Source: Russula earlei
Taxonomy: Eukaryota > Basidiomycota > Agaricomycetes > Russulales > Russulaceae
Direction of reading: 5' to 3'
Assembly: GCA_025769875.1 (NCBI GenBank)
Contig: JAGFNK010000028.1
Coordinates: 1 to 64,000, forward strand
DNA: 64,000 nt
The notes under the pieces were generated by a model. It searched no databases. It worked only from the letters and a program-made list of their open reading frames with translations, and was not told the origin of the DNA. Shown piece by piece: positions 34,549 through 46,446 of the stretch (its first letter is position 1; each line of letters begins with the position of its first letter). The translations under genes were made by a program, and so were the position numbers.

Positions 34549-35731
34549 ATGTCGCAAGTAGATACCGCACCCAAGAGTACCCTTCCCTATCCTCCTGTCC
34601 ATCGGGACAAGAAATTCGTGGTCTTGTCAGACTGGCGAGTTTTTGTCACACTCATCATCCCCTGACTGCGCACCGACCTCCGCACTGATGCAGGGATGGC
34701 ACCATCACGACATATGATTCGAACGATTGTGTGTTCACCCGTGTCCTTTCGATCTTGAATCTGAACAATGGACAGACATGACCGATTTTCTTGGCTATGG
34801 GAAGGAAAAAAGACGAGCGGGTAATCTGGACATCCTCTCCGGCCGCGTAACGTTCCGGTATGTACCGCTCAGGTCGCAGCCCCGGTCGCACTCAAGTTCA
34901 TACAGAGATGCCTTTCGGGAGATGTTGGAGAGCGTTAGCCAGAATGGACACACGTTCGAGGAGTGCCAGAAAGTGCTAAAGGAAAGCACGTCACTCTCTT
35001 CCCTCGCAACTTCCCGGTTAGATTTATGGAGGACGCTACAGACATTAAGCTCGATTCTGGCTTCAAAGAGTTCTTCCGATATTGCAAATCAGAGGACATA
35101 CCCTTGATAATAGTGTCGAGGTATGAGCAGTGCAATCCTCACCCTTCGGTCACTGATCCGATGATTTGACCTGTCCTCGAAGCGGGATGGAGCCCCTTAT
35201 CCGCGCGATCCTCTCCAATCACGTCGGCGACGATGCGAACGATATCGAAGTCATCTCGAATTCAGTTAACGTCCACAAGGATGGGTTATGGAACATCCAG
35301 TTTCGTCATCCCTCCAGGTAGGGACCGCCCTTTCCCCATCCGTCTTCCCGTTCAAGTTCTAGATTCTCTATCTCCTTAGTGGATATGGTCACGACAAGTC
35401 ACAGGCGATCCTCCCGTACCGGAACCTCGAAAACCCCCCGTTACTCTTTTTCTTTGGAGATGGCGTTTCTGGTGCGGGACATTCTTCTCCGCGTGGCGCG
35501 CCCGGACTCCATTTGACGCCCGTACTTCCAGACATGTCTGCCGCCAAACACGCCGACGTGCTTTTCGTGAAAGAGAAGCCGGATGGCGACAACGACCTCG
35601 CAACGTATTGCGTAAAGGAGAACATCCCGCACGTGCTGTTCGCAGACTTTTCCAAGGTGGTTCCCGTTGTCCGCTCGATTGTGGAAGGCAAAAAAACGCC
35701 CAAGGAATGGTTTGAGATTGGCAGAGCGTGA
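34549..35731 (+). CDS. HAD-superfamily phosphatase (phosphoserine phosphatase/MtnX-like)
   Basis: Starts MSQVDTAPKSTLPYPP. HAD motif I reads VVLSDWDGTIT (nucleophile Asp and second Asp), followed by SNDYMTDFLGYGKEKRR. Motif II is IPLIIVSS, then GMEPLIRAIL. Motif III Lys is in GYGHDKSQAI, and motif IV is LLFFFGDGVS joined to DMSAAKHADVLF. It ends WFEIGRA, TGA. The pattern matches small fungal cytosolic phosphatases such as yeast YNL010W-type proteins; the substrate is unknown. Two introns appear to use GC instead of GT donors: 34635-34693 (GCGAGT...GCAG), needed to make SDW-DGT, and 34986-35041 (GCACGT...ACAG), needed to make LKEN-IKLD. Other introns are GT-AG: 34729-34775, ~34860, ~35120, ~35317 and ~35472. 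Confidence 0.88.
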
Positions 35732-36377
35732 TACACTTTGCATAGGGAACGGACCCAGGGGTTCGGTTTCTAGAACCTAATACGGTTTGTAGCCGCGCAG
35801 TGATTGTCGTCCAGAATGTGCCCTTGGTTCGACCACGGTATTATCACGTTCGTGCTGTTACACCATTTCAGGCTCAGTTCGGCCATGCGATGGTAAGAAG
35901 AGAAGTGCAAGGAGACACACCCCAATCACCCCGGTGGGTCGCGGCTAAGCGCCTCAGCCACATACGTCATCTACCAGGCCTTGAGGAAGGGGGACTATCG
36001 CATTCAGGCTTGCGTCAGAGGCGCCGTAGAACGACCCATGGAAGACAGCATATGCACTCCAAGTGCGTGGGCATTGAGTTTGTGGAGCGGGAAGAGAGCA
36101 TATCAGGAGAGAAAACTACTAGGTGTTTAGTTTTATACCACACAGGTAGCAGCGTTCATACAGTACATGCCAGTCCAACAAAGTCTAGACTGCGGTGGAG
36201 ATTACGAACGGTCTACATCTAGCCAAAAATCAGAGCAAGCCATAAGTTTGATAAGAAATATAGTTATATCGATTATGGTTGAATGGGGTCAGACAGGGTT
36301 GGGAAGGGGATATGAGAGCAGTACGCATCAGAACAAAGTGGGGCACAGATCCATGGGGATACGGATACAAGGGACCT
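35732..36377. other. Tail-to-tail spacer
   Basis: 646 bp between the convergent phosphatase and inositol oxygenase genes. An open frame at 35800-36222 has no recognised motif and would overlap both untranslated regions. Nothing else is seen. Confidence 0.5.
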
Positions 36378-37521
36378 CTACCAATCAAGGACAGGGGGAA
36401 AGAACTGGGCGATGAGACGTTCATAGTATGGGCGGAGGGCCTCGACGTCGACCGGTTCATCGCTCTTGCTATACAGGTCGTATGGGTTGAATGCACGTAC
36501 TGCCGTGAGAGCACGCTTGTCCTTTTCATTCGTGAGGTGAGAATACGCACCCTCACGGTGCCACCTGAGCGCAGTCAGGAACTCAGCGCCATGGGAGACG
36601 CGAAGGAAAATGGGGAAAACGTACGGGTAAAAGCTGTGGTAACGGATCATAGCGAGACCTTCCTCGGGAAGGGAACACTGGCCCTTGAGGACGTGATACA
36701 GATACTGCGTCCGCGCCATGTCAGGAGGGCGCTCGGAGAAATCTGATAGTCATGAAACGGACCTCATCGTGGCCCCAGGAGAGCATGACATTATCTAGGC
36801 CACAGTGTGGCTGATAGATACCGTATTCGGTGGAATAGATACTATCGTGGGAGTCTGGATTTGCAGCGAACGTCTCTGGGTATATGATCTTATCCGAAAA
36901 ACGGCAGCCGACGACAAATGTGTCCTTTAGTTGATAGTCAGTATACCAAACTCGGGGGTCCATGAGGCGGGACACATGCGTACCCCGACAACGTCCCATT
37001 GGCCTTCCGAATCAAACAGGAAAAGCAATTTTCCAAGGTCGTGCACGAGTCCGGTCACCTGCATCCATTCCGGTTTGCCGTCGCGACGGATCGCCTCAGC
37101 AGTCTGAAGCAGGTGTTCAATCTGCGACAAGTTCGTCTAAGGTCCATCAGTGGCTGTGTTCCTTGTGACCGATGGATGTGGAGTACTCACATCTGGGTCT
37201 GACTCATCCACAAGAGTGTTGAGCATTTCCATGGCCTGCCAGACACCCATGCGGGCGCGACGACGACTCTTGAAGTTGACGCGAGCCTGAATGTTGAAGG
37301 CGACCGTCTGCTTCTCTGTGGTTGCCACACACCAAAGTGAGATGGCGGGGTCGGAAACAAACATTCAGGCACGCCTCACCGTGTTGCTCCTTATAGAAAA
37401 TTTTGACACGATCGCAGGCATCTTGATACTGACGAAAGTGTGCCTTGTCTTTCTCTGCGTCGAACTCGGATTCATCGTCCCATAGCTTCAGTTTCTGGAC
37501 GTTCACTGAAGATACAGACAT
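36378..37521 (-). CDS. myo-Inositol oxygenase
   Basis: MIOX is a di-iron enzyme that cleaves myo-inositol to D-glucuronate, the first step of inositol catabolism. Minus-strand exons start [20 protein letters not shown] and [16 protein letters not shown]. After an intron come [20 protein letters not shown] and [14 protein letters not shown], then [15 protein letters not shown] and the iron-binding [16 protein letters not shown] is joined to [11 protein letters not shown], followed by [31 protein letters not shown], spelled across an intron near 36720-36750. The end is [11 protein letters not shown], then [36 protein letters not shown] and stop at 36378-36380. His and Asp ligands in HDLGK, HCG and GHDEY are present. 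Length is normal for the family. Confidence 0.93.
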
Positions 37522-40500
37522 GGTCAGACTCGTATGCCGGCGATTTTGTGGGCGTCGACCAGCCAAAGAGGCGACGGACCTTCGTCAACGGCATCGGAGA
37601 CCTCGTCAAACGCGCGACCATCGCGCTTCTGGGTGAATATCTGGGTATCGGTGGGAGCGGGCATTGTAGTGAAGGGCTGTGGTGATGGTCTGAAATGGCT
37701 CAGAGGGCGGTGGTGGTGTTGAAACTTGGGGGCGAGACGATGGCCTTTTGAAGTCGGTGGGTCCGCTGGCGTCTATGACCAAGATCTCGTGTCGATGCCA
37801 GTGCGGCAAAAGTAGGGCGGCTCCTCTTGGATACACAAGGAGGAATGAATATCCAACGGGGTAGTTCCCGGGAGAAGGCGAAGTGATCTTCAAAAGGGCG
37901 GAAGCTATCGGAGAAGAGCGCGTGTGTGCTGTGTCCGCGCAACGGGGTTTGTAGCCCCGTTAAAAAAACATTGGGACGGATTGATTTTTGGGTTTCATAG
38001 AGCCAATGGGAAAATGACGCCGTGAGAAGCCATAGATGGGAGAAGGAGACTGAATCACAATCAAAGGACTCCACAGACCGAACTGCCATCTGGAGATGAT
38101 CCCAATGGCCACGGGGGGGGGGGAAACACTGCACCCGGATCAAGCTTGGCCCCAATTTCATGACAGGTGCAGGACAATTCTAGATACTGCTGTAGCTATT
38201 TAGCGTCTCAACGCGAAGGACGACGATGTTACCCCCGTGTGATTCCCCGGTCTGGTGGTGCCAGTTGGCAAACAAAGACAGTTCGGAAACTCACGAGCGA
38301 AAAAAACAGAAAAAAAAAAAAAAAGCGACCGCTGTTCACTCAGACGCGGTCCGATTTCAGTCGAGTCGGGGAAGAGCGCGCGCTCCCACCCACACCCCCC
38401 CCATCCCCATCCATCTCCACATCCTCTTCGACGAAACATCCCCCCTGCCCCACCCAGCCCTTACAAACACTGACGTGAACATGACCTCTCGTCTTCACTC
38501 GTCTCTCCCTCGCACTGCTCCAATGTCCGTGCAGGTCGTCCTTCGTGGTATAACTATCCACTGCCGGGAACGAGTGCCAGGAGGAAAACGCGATCAGCAG
38601 ACACTTCAGGCCTCCTCCGAGGCAGTTTCGGAGGCCTGTATCCATCCTCTCAATTTGTCGTTTCCGTACGGTAGCCCTAGGCGCGTCCCGTGCATCCGAA
38701 CGCAATGATGTGGTATCATCTTTTTTGCAGATCGGACGACAAAGGTCTGCAGTGACTGCGCTCAAACGATGCCAAGAAACCGTGGCGTCGATTGATTCCA
38801 TTGCCTGCATGCGATACAAACAATGTTGGCAGATAGACTTCTGTCTAGGTTTGGCTTTTCCACTCTAACGGGGTGACCGAAAGCGACGCTACAGGTGAGG
38901 AAGCAGAACGGTGGCGTCAATGTACTGTATCAAGCGACCCGTATCATACGTGGTCTCGGAACGGTACCATGCGGAAAGGTTGTGGCGCAGGCTGCTAAGT
39001 GAGTTGGCTTGGATACCCTTCCTCGGGGATCGTCTTGTTGCATCGAACGCCCAGTACTTTTGAATCTACTCTTGTCACAGAAGAATCATGAACGCTCTGC
39101 ATGTACCCACGACCATGCGGATCATGCACCGTGATGATCACACATTCCCATCCCCTCCCACGACTGGAGTGTATATTCCGTACCCATTATTATTACAGCT
39201 TCCGGCCCGGTCAACAGCCGGTCATCTCAGAGGGCTTCTGCACAGACCCGAATTCTAAACGACGCTTCTAAGCGTTGATTGTCGGAAAAACAGTGGTGGT
39301 GTCAATATCATAAAAGTGATTGAGTGTGGGAAGTCCGCGTCCGGGAGCCGGTGTGAGCGTCCCTGATTTTGTCATGTAAATCGAGATTCGTCGAGAAAAC
39401 GGCGTGCAATTTTTTTCCCTCAGGATATCTGCACTGCCGCCATGAAATGAGTTCAGGATCCCATGGGCCATGGGTGGTTCAACAAATTTTCAGCGTACCA
39501 CAGCATCGTTCGGGGGTTTTTCAGGGAATTCATCGCTCTGAAAAAAGGTGTAATGGGTGAACAAACATCGAACGCCACTGCGGGGCGTACTCTCTCGAGC
39601 CAACATGACCGGAGGGGCAACTGCAGTGGAAAGATCACGTTCTTACGGTCTTGGCCAAGACCCAAAAGGATCGTATCGGACCGAGGGTCAGGGACACGCT
39701 CGGGAACATCCAACCAATTAGTAGTTCATATCGTACCGTACCAGTAAGCTGATGGATCACCCGTCCCAATTTTATCATTTGTTTCGGTCGGCAATGTGGC
39801 AGGAAGTGCGCATGTTGGTCTGCCAGTACGACGATTAGGAGAGTAACAAACATGTCCTTCAGCTGCCTTCCCTCGGTTCTACCACATCATCGTTTGGCTC
39901 AGCGATCATTCTGTCGAAGAGCGGTCGACATCTAGCCTCCTGGTAAGTGCTTCCGAGGTGATACTAATGCTTCCGGTCCAAGCACGAGCTGCACTTCCGG
40001 ATCCGGATCAGGATTAGAGCATTCCTCCTCCTTCAAAAGTCACCTTTCGGCTTTCGGCGTCACTGCCACCTTGACGTCCTCGCCGTAATACATCCCGCCC
40101 GTGTCGTACTCATTTTTCGGTCCGATCTCAGAGCAGACGGAACTCCCCCCGCAGTCCCGTACACATCGATCACTACGGACCTGGCTGGGGTCAAGAGGGT
40201 TATCGTTATCCTTTGTTTCGAGTCGATTGCAAGACCAAGGCAGATGATCCCGACGTTATGGATAGGCATTTCATTTCGTCTGGACAGCCCAGAGAGGCTG
40301 CGTTCCGGCCAATCAGATTGACATGAACCGGTATGAACCTGTGAGCGCCAAAACACACAATTTAAGTTTTTTTTTGGCACATGTGCCAGAAACTCATCTC
40401 CACTGTACCAGGATTGTCTTTTTAATTTCAAGTCTTTGGACGCAATCGAGATATCCTTCGACCGAGACTCTGGATGTCTCCACCTATGTCATCGGTGACG

Positions 40501-42828
40501 AAAGCACGCTCCGAAATGGTTACGCCATATGGGTTCGTCAATAGAACTATCAGAACTGTCGAGATCGGGCCTTATAGAAAAGGTAGCAATTTACAGCTAA
40601 TCTTGGGTTGTATCATTGCCACTATGATGGGCCTCGGCACGTAGGGACCGCATTGTCCCTTGCGGCCTCTCAAAGTGCAGGGTTAGGAGTGCTGCGCGGA
40701 CCGCATTCAAGCCCTTACATGGATTGTTCGGTCCAAGTTTTCGATGCCCTTGGCCAACGACCGGTCATGGTGACCGAACGTGCCATACGTCGCATTACCG
40801 TTGCGATTCATTGCTGGGAAGCATGAACGTCTGGTATCCCGTGTACTTTGAACGTTTTTTGCGTTCACCACTCCAGATAGTAACCCATGATATTGGAGAG
40901 GTTTCATACGGCCTACTTACCTGCCTAGAGGCCGCCATCAACCTCGACAAATCTTTCAAAGCTGTGCTGTGAGTTAGGTCCATTTATCTGCCTGGTTCAA
41001 GCTGCGCCTGATCTGGAACGCCTTTGCGTCATTGCTTACAATTGTGATAGCGAAATGGCTCATGCTACTCAACATGATACCAAATGAACCACACAAGTCA
41101 TCACTTCGAGCTCCGGGGCCGAGATCCGACCTACCTAGCTTCGTTGGACACCTACGTGTCTTATTGCTGACGGCGAGTCCGCCGATATTTACGGCATCAC
41201 CGACTTCTTGTCCTGCCATTTCCTTCGAGACCATACTAGAGGAGCGTAACTTGCACTCGCTCTCTGGGGCGTCGGTCCTTGTGCGTGCCTTCGTCCGTCA
41301 CGGATCCCGTTCCTTCGGCCGACCCGGTCTCTCCCTCGTGCAAGACACGCCGGTGACTGGGCACAACCATCTTACATACAGGGATCGGAATGGCGTTGGG
41401 TCATTCGCATGAAGTCCGCATTCAACCAGCCCTTGTTTCTATAGTGAGCACATGTTTGGGCTCATGCGTGGTGGGAGCCCCGCCTTCAACTCATGGCATT
41501 CGAGAGCCACTGCTTCGTCAATCTGTCCACGCTGGAAACGCATGTTTTTTGTAAAATGGTGATTTTACTTGAGCGCCATCCGCTGCCAGCTGAGTCGCAT
41601 CGTCCCGAGTGTACCGAATCGTCGTCTGTACGTACGCCATCTCCGTCTGGAATTGGGCGAACTCGAACGCCTCTCCGGTGATGGATCCGAGTAGCCGTAG
41701 GCATCGTGCCCGCATCGAGGATCCGACCATGAGCGTCAATGTTACAACTACGGACCGATTTCCCTAAGCAAAGAGGCGGACGTTCGAATAACCACCACCA
41801 AATCCAAGTTGCGAGGCCTGCACTCTGATCCTGTGAGCCTACGGTGATTTTACTTTCGGCACTGCTACTCTTCGTGCTCTCGCAGTGGCGGATGCGTAAG
41901 CGTATACGTCGCTTCGACAGTGGGAGACATCACTTTCTCGAAATGCACTCATAGTTCGGAATGATTGGAAATCGCTACCCCTAAATTCATCAGAAGAATA
42001 AATCATATGCGATTTCACTATTCACGATGAATAGATTCAACGTGTCGATGGGTCAATGCGCCATGACGACACCGAAATCTGAAAGGGGTCGGAGTGTCTT
42101 CGAATTGCGCTGCAAAGCACGCCGAGGTAAAATAACAACGGTTGTGTGGGCATCGTCTACGGCATGATTGCTTTCATGATAGGCGCGCTACCTCCGACCG
42201 GCGTAGTTGTTTTCTCTACGACATGTCCGAGGGTGACACGACAGCAAGCGTTGTCCTTCGTCCGAGAGCTGGTGGGGAGAATGCAGATCCACCAACATGT
42301 CCGCAGATGTGTTGGTGGGCAACGTGCCGGAACGGGTAGCCGAGAGACTTTCCAACTTACTTACCATTCCAGCGACTCTCATCTTCACGGCCACAAGGCC
42401 GGGCCGTGGCGCAGGTTGCGCGTCCGCCCCGTGGATGAACTTTGTACCATCGTCTCGGAAGGTTGGTCTGTGTGCGGAGGAGGCGGCACCGCCGGTTCAC
42501 CTGGGTGGGCTGATGCCGCTACGGTTGCCAAATGGTACGCTTTTGATGGGCTCCAATCTAGACTCGCGTCCGTGAGAACTATCATTGTGTGCAGGGTCGT
42601 ATCATGCGCAGAGCTGGTTTTCTGGGCATATCAAGGAGCGAGATACCAAATGCAATATAGGTGGGTAGCGGTTCAAAGCACGAGTTGCAGAAAAGAAACA
42701 GAGTCAGTCAAGACCTTGAAGGGATTTCGTCAGGAGGTCACAACCGTCACGTGGGGAGAGGTGGGCCAGTCGTAAATTCGCATCCACCGCACATCCGTAC
42801 GCGTCACGTTGCATCACAGCTCACAACC
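37522..42828. other. 5.3-kb gene-poor stretch
   Basis: The first part is the inositol oxygenase promoter. Around 38290-38480 there are an A-run (about 15 A at 38311-38325), a C-run and a strongly pyrimidine-rich segment directly before an ATG at 38480 (MTSRLHSSLPRTAPMSVQV). This looks like a fungal promoter and leader, but the frame ends without any recognisable protein. From about 38700 to 42800 I find no conserved motif and only short chance-like frames on both strands. Confidence 0.4.
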
Positions 42829-43459
42829 ATGCCATTGCGATCAACCAACCCAACGGTCGTTCGTCTCACTGAAGCATTGACCAAATATCTCTTCTTAATG
42901 GAAACATGTTCACAATGTGTTCGGTCCCTGCCCACTAGATCACAGCTGTACAAAGAAGCTGTTGATAAGTGGATGACCCGTTCTGAGTTCTATCGACCAC
43001 GCCGCGGGGACGAGGCTGCAAAGGCAAGGTTCCTCACTGCAGTAGACAATGCCTGCAACATTCAATCTCGTGTACCTGAAGAGTGCGGTCACAATTTATT
43101 CAACTCTGACCCTCCTCCAAAGTTGCTACCTGATTATCTTCGCTTGTGCAGCCGGGATCCAATACACCATGGATGAAGATTATTTGGCGCTGACTGACTC
43201 TGAGCGCTTCCAAGTTTTGGCAGATTCTCAACGCATTTCGTAGGTGTGGTTTGTATCATGTAGCTGTCTTGCTCAAGGATGTTCGAACAGCATGGAACAA
43301 ATCAAAGAGTATATGAGGGAAAGCCCTGACAACCTGATTGGAACACGGATCCGCTTCCGAGTTGGCAACAGTGCAGAAATCAAAAAGTGCTTTGTGGGAG
43401 ATTATATGACCAGCCACATGAGAGGCTCATACTATGTTGTGACATATGAAGATGATTGA
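42829..43459 (+). CDS. Small spliced gene of unknown family, possibly truncated by an in-frame TGA
   Basis: Three exons (42829-43069, 43152-43239, 43291-43459) join at GT-AG introns of 82 and 51 nt to 165 residues in one frame. The joined parts read NACNIQS-PGIQYTMDEDY and DSQRIS-MEQIKEYMRES. The N-terminal half is helical and basic with two CxxC-like cysteines (TCSQCV). The C-terminal part has alternating strands (IGTRIRFRVGNS, KKCFVGDY, GSYYVVTYEDD), which resembles a Tudor/SH3-like barrel, but this is impression only. After the TGA at 43457-43459 the same frame continues with EEVFVPEGEMKEILKNRIQ to 43519, strongly suggesting that the real protein was longer and the copy is broken, or that the TGA is recent. 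It may belong to a transposon. Confidence 0.45.
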
Positions 43460-43519
43460 GAAGAGGTGTTTGTCCCAGAGGGTGAGATGAAGGAAATACT
43501 GAAGAACCGCATTCAGTGA

Positions 43520-45650
43520 GAGGGTTTCTAATCTGTGCAGAGTCGCAAAGGGCAGGGACAGGCTAGTAATATGTAAAAGTGAACACGATATTTATACAAG
43601 TGATACCGCTGAATCGAGCCAGTCCGGGGCACACTGAGTTCGTGGGGCCAGATGGTGATCCAAGATGGTAGTCTTCAAGCCAAGAACAAGGGAAGGGAGA
43701 GGAGAGCGAGATCGCTCGCGCGCGGTCATTTCGGGTTCTTCGAGTAGAGACAGAGGTCAAAGAGAAAGGGATTTTTATTCAAACCAAAACTACTGCCTAC
43801 CACAGAGTAGCTAAGGATTTTATATACCTAGGCATCAGCACAGGTGATCCTGCAGGTGCCCAAGACCTCACCTGTACCCCAACCCGCACGGGTTTTGTAC
43901 CCGTATACATGGGTTTTTATCTAACGGGTCTGGCGGGTATAGGAAAGGTCAGGGTACTTGCGCAGATGGCTTCTTGAGTGAGTCTTCGGCCTTGCGTGCG
44001 TGTCGTGTCGTGTCGTGCCAGAGTGGTGGGCGTGTTGTGGCGAAGCAGTGAGGGGGTGGGGCGAGCTTATGGTTTGTCGAATCAGTCGTTGCGTCTCTGG
44101 TGTTGCCAAGCGTTGGCCGTGTTGTTGTTGTTGCCGTTGATGCGGATTCTGCTGTCGTGGAAGAAGCTGAGGCATGGCCATTCGAGGCAACGGGGTGGCA
44201 AGAGGTAAGGGCGTAGGCAATGGCGTTGTGGAACGGTGCGGGCATGGGGGTGTCGCATGTGTGTTGCTCGTGCTGTCGTCACGGCGACGAGGTCTTGACC
44301 ACTGCGGGTGTTAGCAGCACGCGTGAACAAGGGCGTATGTGTGGATGGGGATGCGATAGAAGAGGTGGTGTGGGTGTGGCGTGGTGCTTGCGTCGGCGGC
44401 TTCTCCTGTAGCGACGTCGTGGTGGCGGGGTCTGATCTTTTGGCGGCGCAGCGTTGCTGGGTTCAGGTCTGAGGCCTTGATCTTCTTGGGCAATGGTGCT
44501 GGTGGCGTGAGGTGACGACGGTGCAATCGTTGCTGGTGTTGTGCGTGACTGAAACGTTGGCGTTTGGTGTGACGTTGACTGAGACTGAGGGTGAAACCAA
44601 AAGGGCAGTGGCGGGCTGAGCTAAGGTGTCGGCGGCAGAGGAGGCGGCTGACGATGGAGGTGATACGGCGGGCTGGGCTGAGGCAGTGGTGGGCGGTGCT
44701 GAACTGACGATGGTGGGCGAGGCTAAGGTGGAGGCTGGTGATACTGGGGCTGAGATGGTGGCAACGGATGTGGATGGGTCTGGGGCGGCAGCGACTGCTG
44801 AGAAGACAACTGAGGTGGTGAGGGTGAGGCAGTGTGAGACGGGGCTGCGGCAGGTGGGGTGTGTACAGCAACAATGGAGATGGCTGGCACAGGCCTAGCA
44901 ACAGGCATTGAGACAATGGTTGCAGGACTGGTGGCGGCGCAGGTAGGCACGGGTGTGGGTAAGGGTCAGGTACTCATTGTACCCACTACCCACACCCCTA
45001 CCCGCACCCCTTGCTCAAGGTCCCTCCCCCTAAGTGAGAGGGTGGCACAGTAAGGAAGCAGGGGCATAGGCGGCAAGTGTGAGTTCATAGATGTAGGCAG
45101 AGGCAGCAGTGGCTCAAGGAGGGCCAGAGGCAATATGATGCTGGGAGACACAGAGGGCATTGGGACGGTGGCTGAAGAGGCTAAGGCCAAGGCGGGCAAC
45201 AGGGGATTGAAGAAAATGATGGCAGAACCGGCTGGCAATACGGATGTTACGGCGGATGTGGCTGAGGTGGGCGCGGGCGGTGCTGAATTGACGATGGCAG
45301 GCGAGGCTGAGACTGAGGCTGATGATACTGGGGCTGGGTCACATTGCTTGAACTGAGAAGTTACCAACCTCTTGCAGCCAGGCTTGCTGCATTTAACAGG
45401 GGAGAAATTTCATCTGTTGTGTTCCAAAAGTAGTTTCAAAGAGGTTTTAAATATTTATTCTCACACTCAACATGGTATGTGCATAAGATTTGTAAGAGTG
45501 TCCTTTTATGGAAATGTGAGACGGGGTCACGCCGACTCACAGGTCACACGGGGTGACGAATTGATTTCATTGGTACAGTATTGTCACAGGAACAGCGACT
45601 GACCATGTTAATGTTAGCATTCCCACGTCACCAACCCAAAATGTAAACAG
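43520..45650. other. Repeat-rich spacer, possible LTR remnant and duplicated coding-like blocks
   Basis: 43560-43880 read on the minus strand has a TATA-like box (complement of 43821-43826) and a GAATAAAA signal ~45 bp further (43774-43780), an arrangement like an LTR, but the ends were not found. 43860-43930 and 44940-45020 contain clustered ACCCGCACGGG / GTACCC-type blocks. 44600-45355 is rich in GGCTGA/GGTG codons. A ~62-bp segment encoding GGAELTM-GEA-EA-DTGA occurs at 44691-44752 and again at 45275-45337. No gene is supported. Confidence 0.35.
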
Positions 45651-46213
45651 TTATGCGATGAGGGTAGACGCGGTGGCCGAGTCATACTTGAACGCCGGCG
45701 GAATCTGCTGCTTGGTTTTATAATAGCGCGCGAGACGATGAATGCGCGACTCGATCAGAATCAGGCGGAATTTCGAGTCCTTGTCCTTGCGGTTCGTTTC
45801 TAGGTGCTTGCGTACGGCGACGGCCTTCTTGATCAGATGCCAGAGGTCCTCGGGGATGGAAGGTGCAAGGCCTGAGTTACATATCATCAGAATTGTCACA
45901 TGGATGTGTGAAGATGGCACACCGTTCGATTTGAGGATACGGAGAATTTTGTTACCCGTCACAAAGCGGACTTGAGGAATACCATGCGAGTCACGGAGCG
46001 TTACACCGATCTGAGATGGCGTGAGGCCCTTGCGTGCAAGCTTAGTGATATGTTCAACGACGTCATCTGGCGTCGTTTTTAACCAAGATGGAGGAGAGCG
46101 GCGATAAGGAAGGGCAGAGGACGCTGGTGTGCGTTGACTTCAGAAGAAAGGCTCGATTTCAAGAATAGCCAAAACGTACAAATGCCCTTCCCTGGAGCAT
46201 GCATACGACCCAT
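45651..46213 (-). CDS. 40S ribosomal protein S13 (uS15)
   Basis: Component of the small ribosomal subunit, contacting 18S rRNA. On the minus strand exon 1 reads [11 protein letters not shown] (ATG at 46213) and is joined across an intron of about 50 nt to [20 protein letters not shown], then [20 protein letters not shown] and [15 protein letters not shown] second intron of about 50 nt (around 45873-45923) leads to [40 protein letters not shown] and [20 protein letters not shown], ending LIA, stop. Nearly identical to S13 from other eukaryotes. It is divergent from the S6 gene. Confidence 0.97.
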
Positions 46214-46446
46214 GGTAGATCTGAATAATAGTCAGACTCCACTCTCCCGATGAAAGGTGGCAGATAACATACAGATTGGAGGGTGACGAGGCAAGTCTTG
46301 GTCGTGAAGTCAATCGATCGGTCTGTCGGTGTGGGGACGTCACACGCGTGATTATGTGGCTTGTCGTAACTGTACAGTGGAAAACCTTATTTTCCGGCTA
46401 CGAAGAAACAATCGATCATTCACGTTCGCCCCCGTTCGAACCAAGC
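46214..46446. promoter_or_regulatory. Shared divergent promoter of RPS13 and RPS6
   Basis: Only 233 bp separate the two ribosomal protein start codons, which face away from each other. The interval must hold both leaders and the control elements. It contains GACGTCACACGCGTGA (about 46337-46352), a CRE/E-box-like cluster. Coordinated expression of the two genes is inference from the layout. Confidence 0.6.

Noticed and set aside
34986..35041. Alternative 32-nt or 59-nt GT-AG introns in the phosphatase
   Set aside because: The 32-nt intron is too short, and the 59-nt version deletes conserved ECQKVLKE. The GC-AG choice keeps both flanking motifs.
41486..41739. Short minus-strand frame possibly continuing over a 37-nt intron
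   Set aside because: The intron would be shorter than any other here, and neither part shows a recognisable domain.
43860..45020. ACCC/GGGT-rich words as telomere-like repeats
   Set aside because: They are irregular, not tandem TTAGGG, and occur amid other unique sequence.
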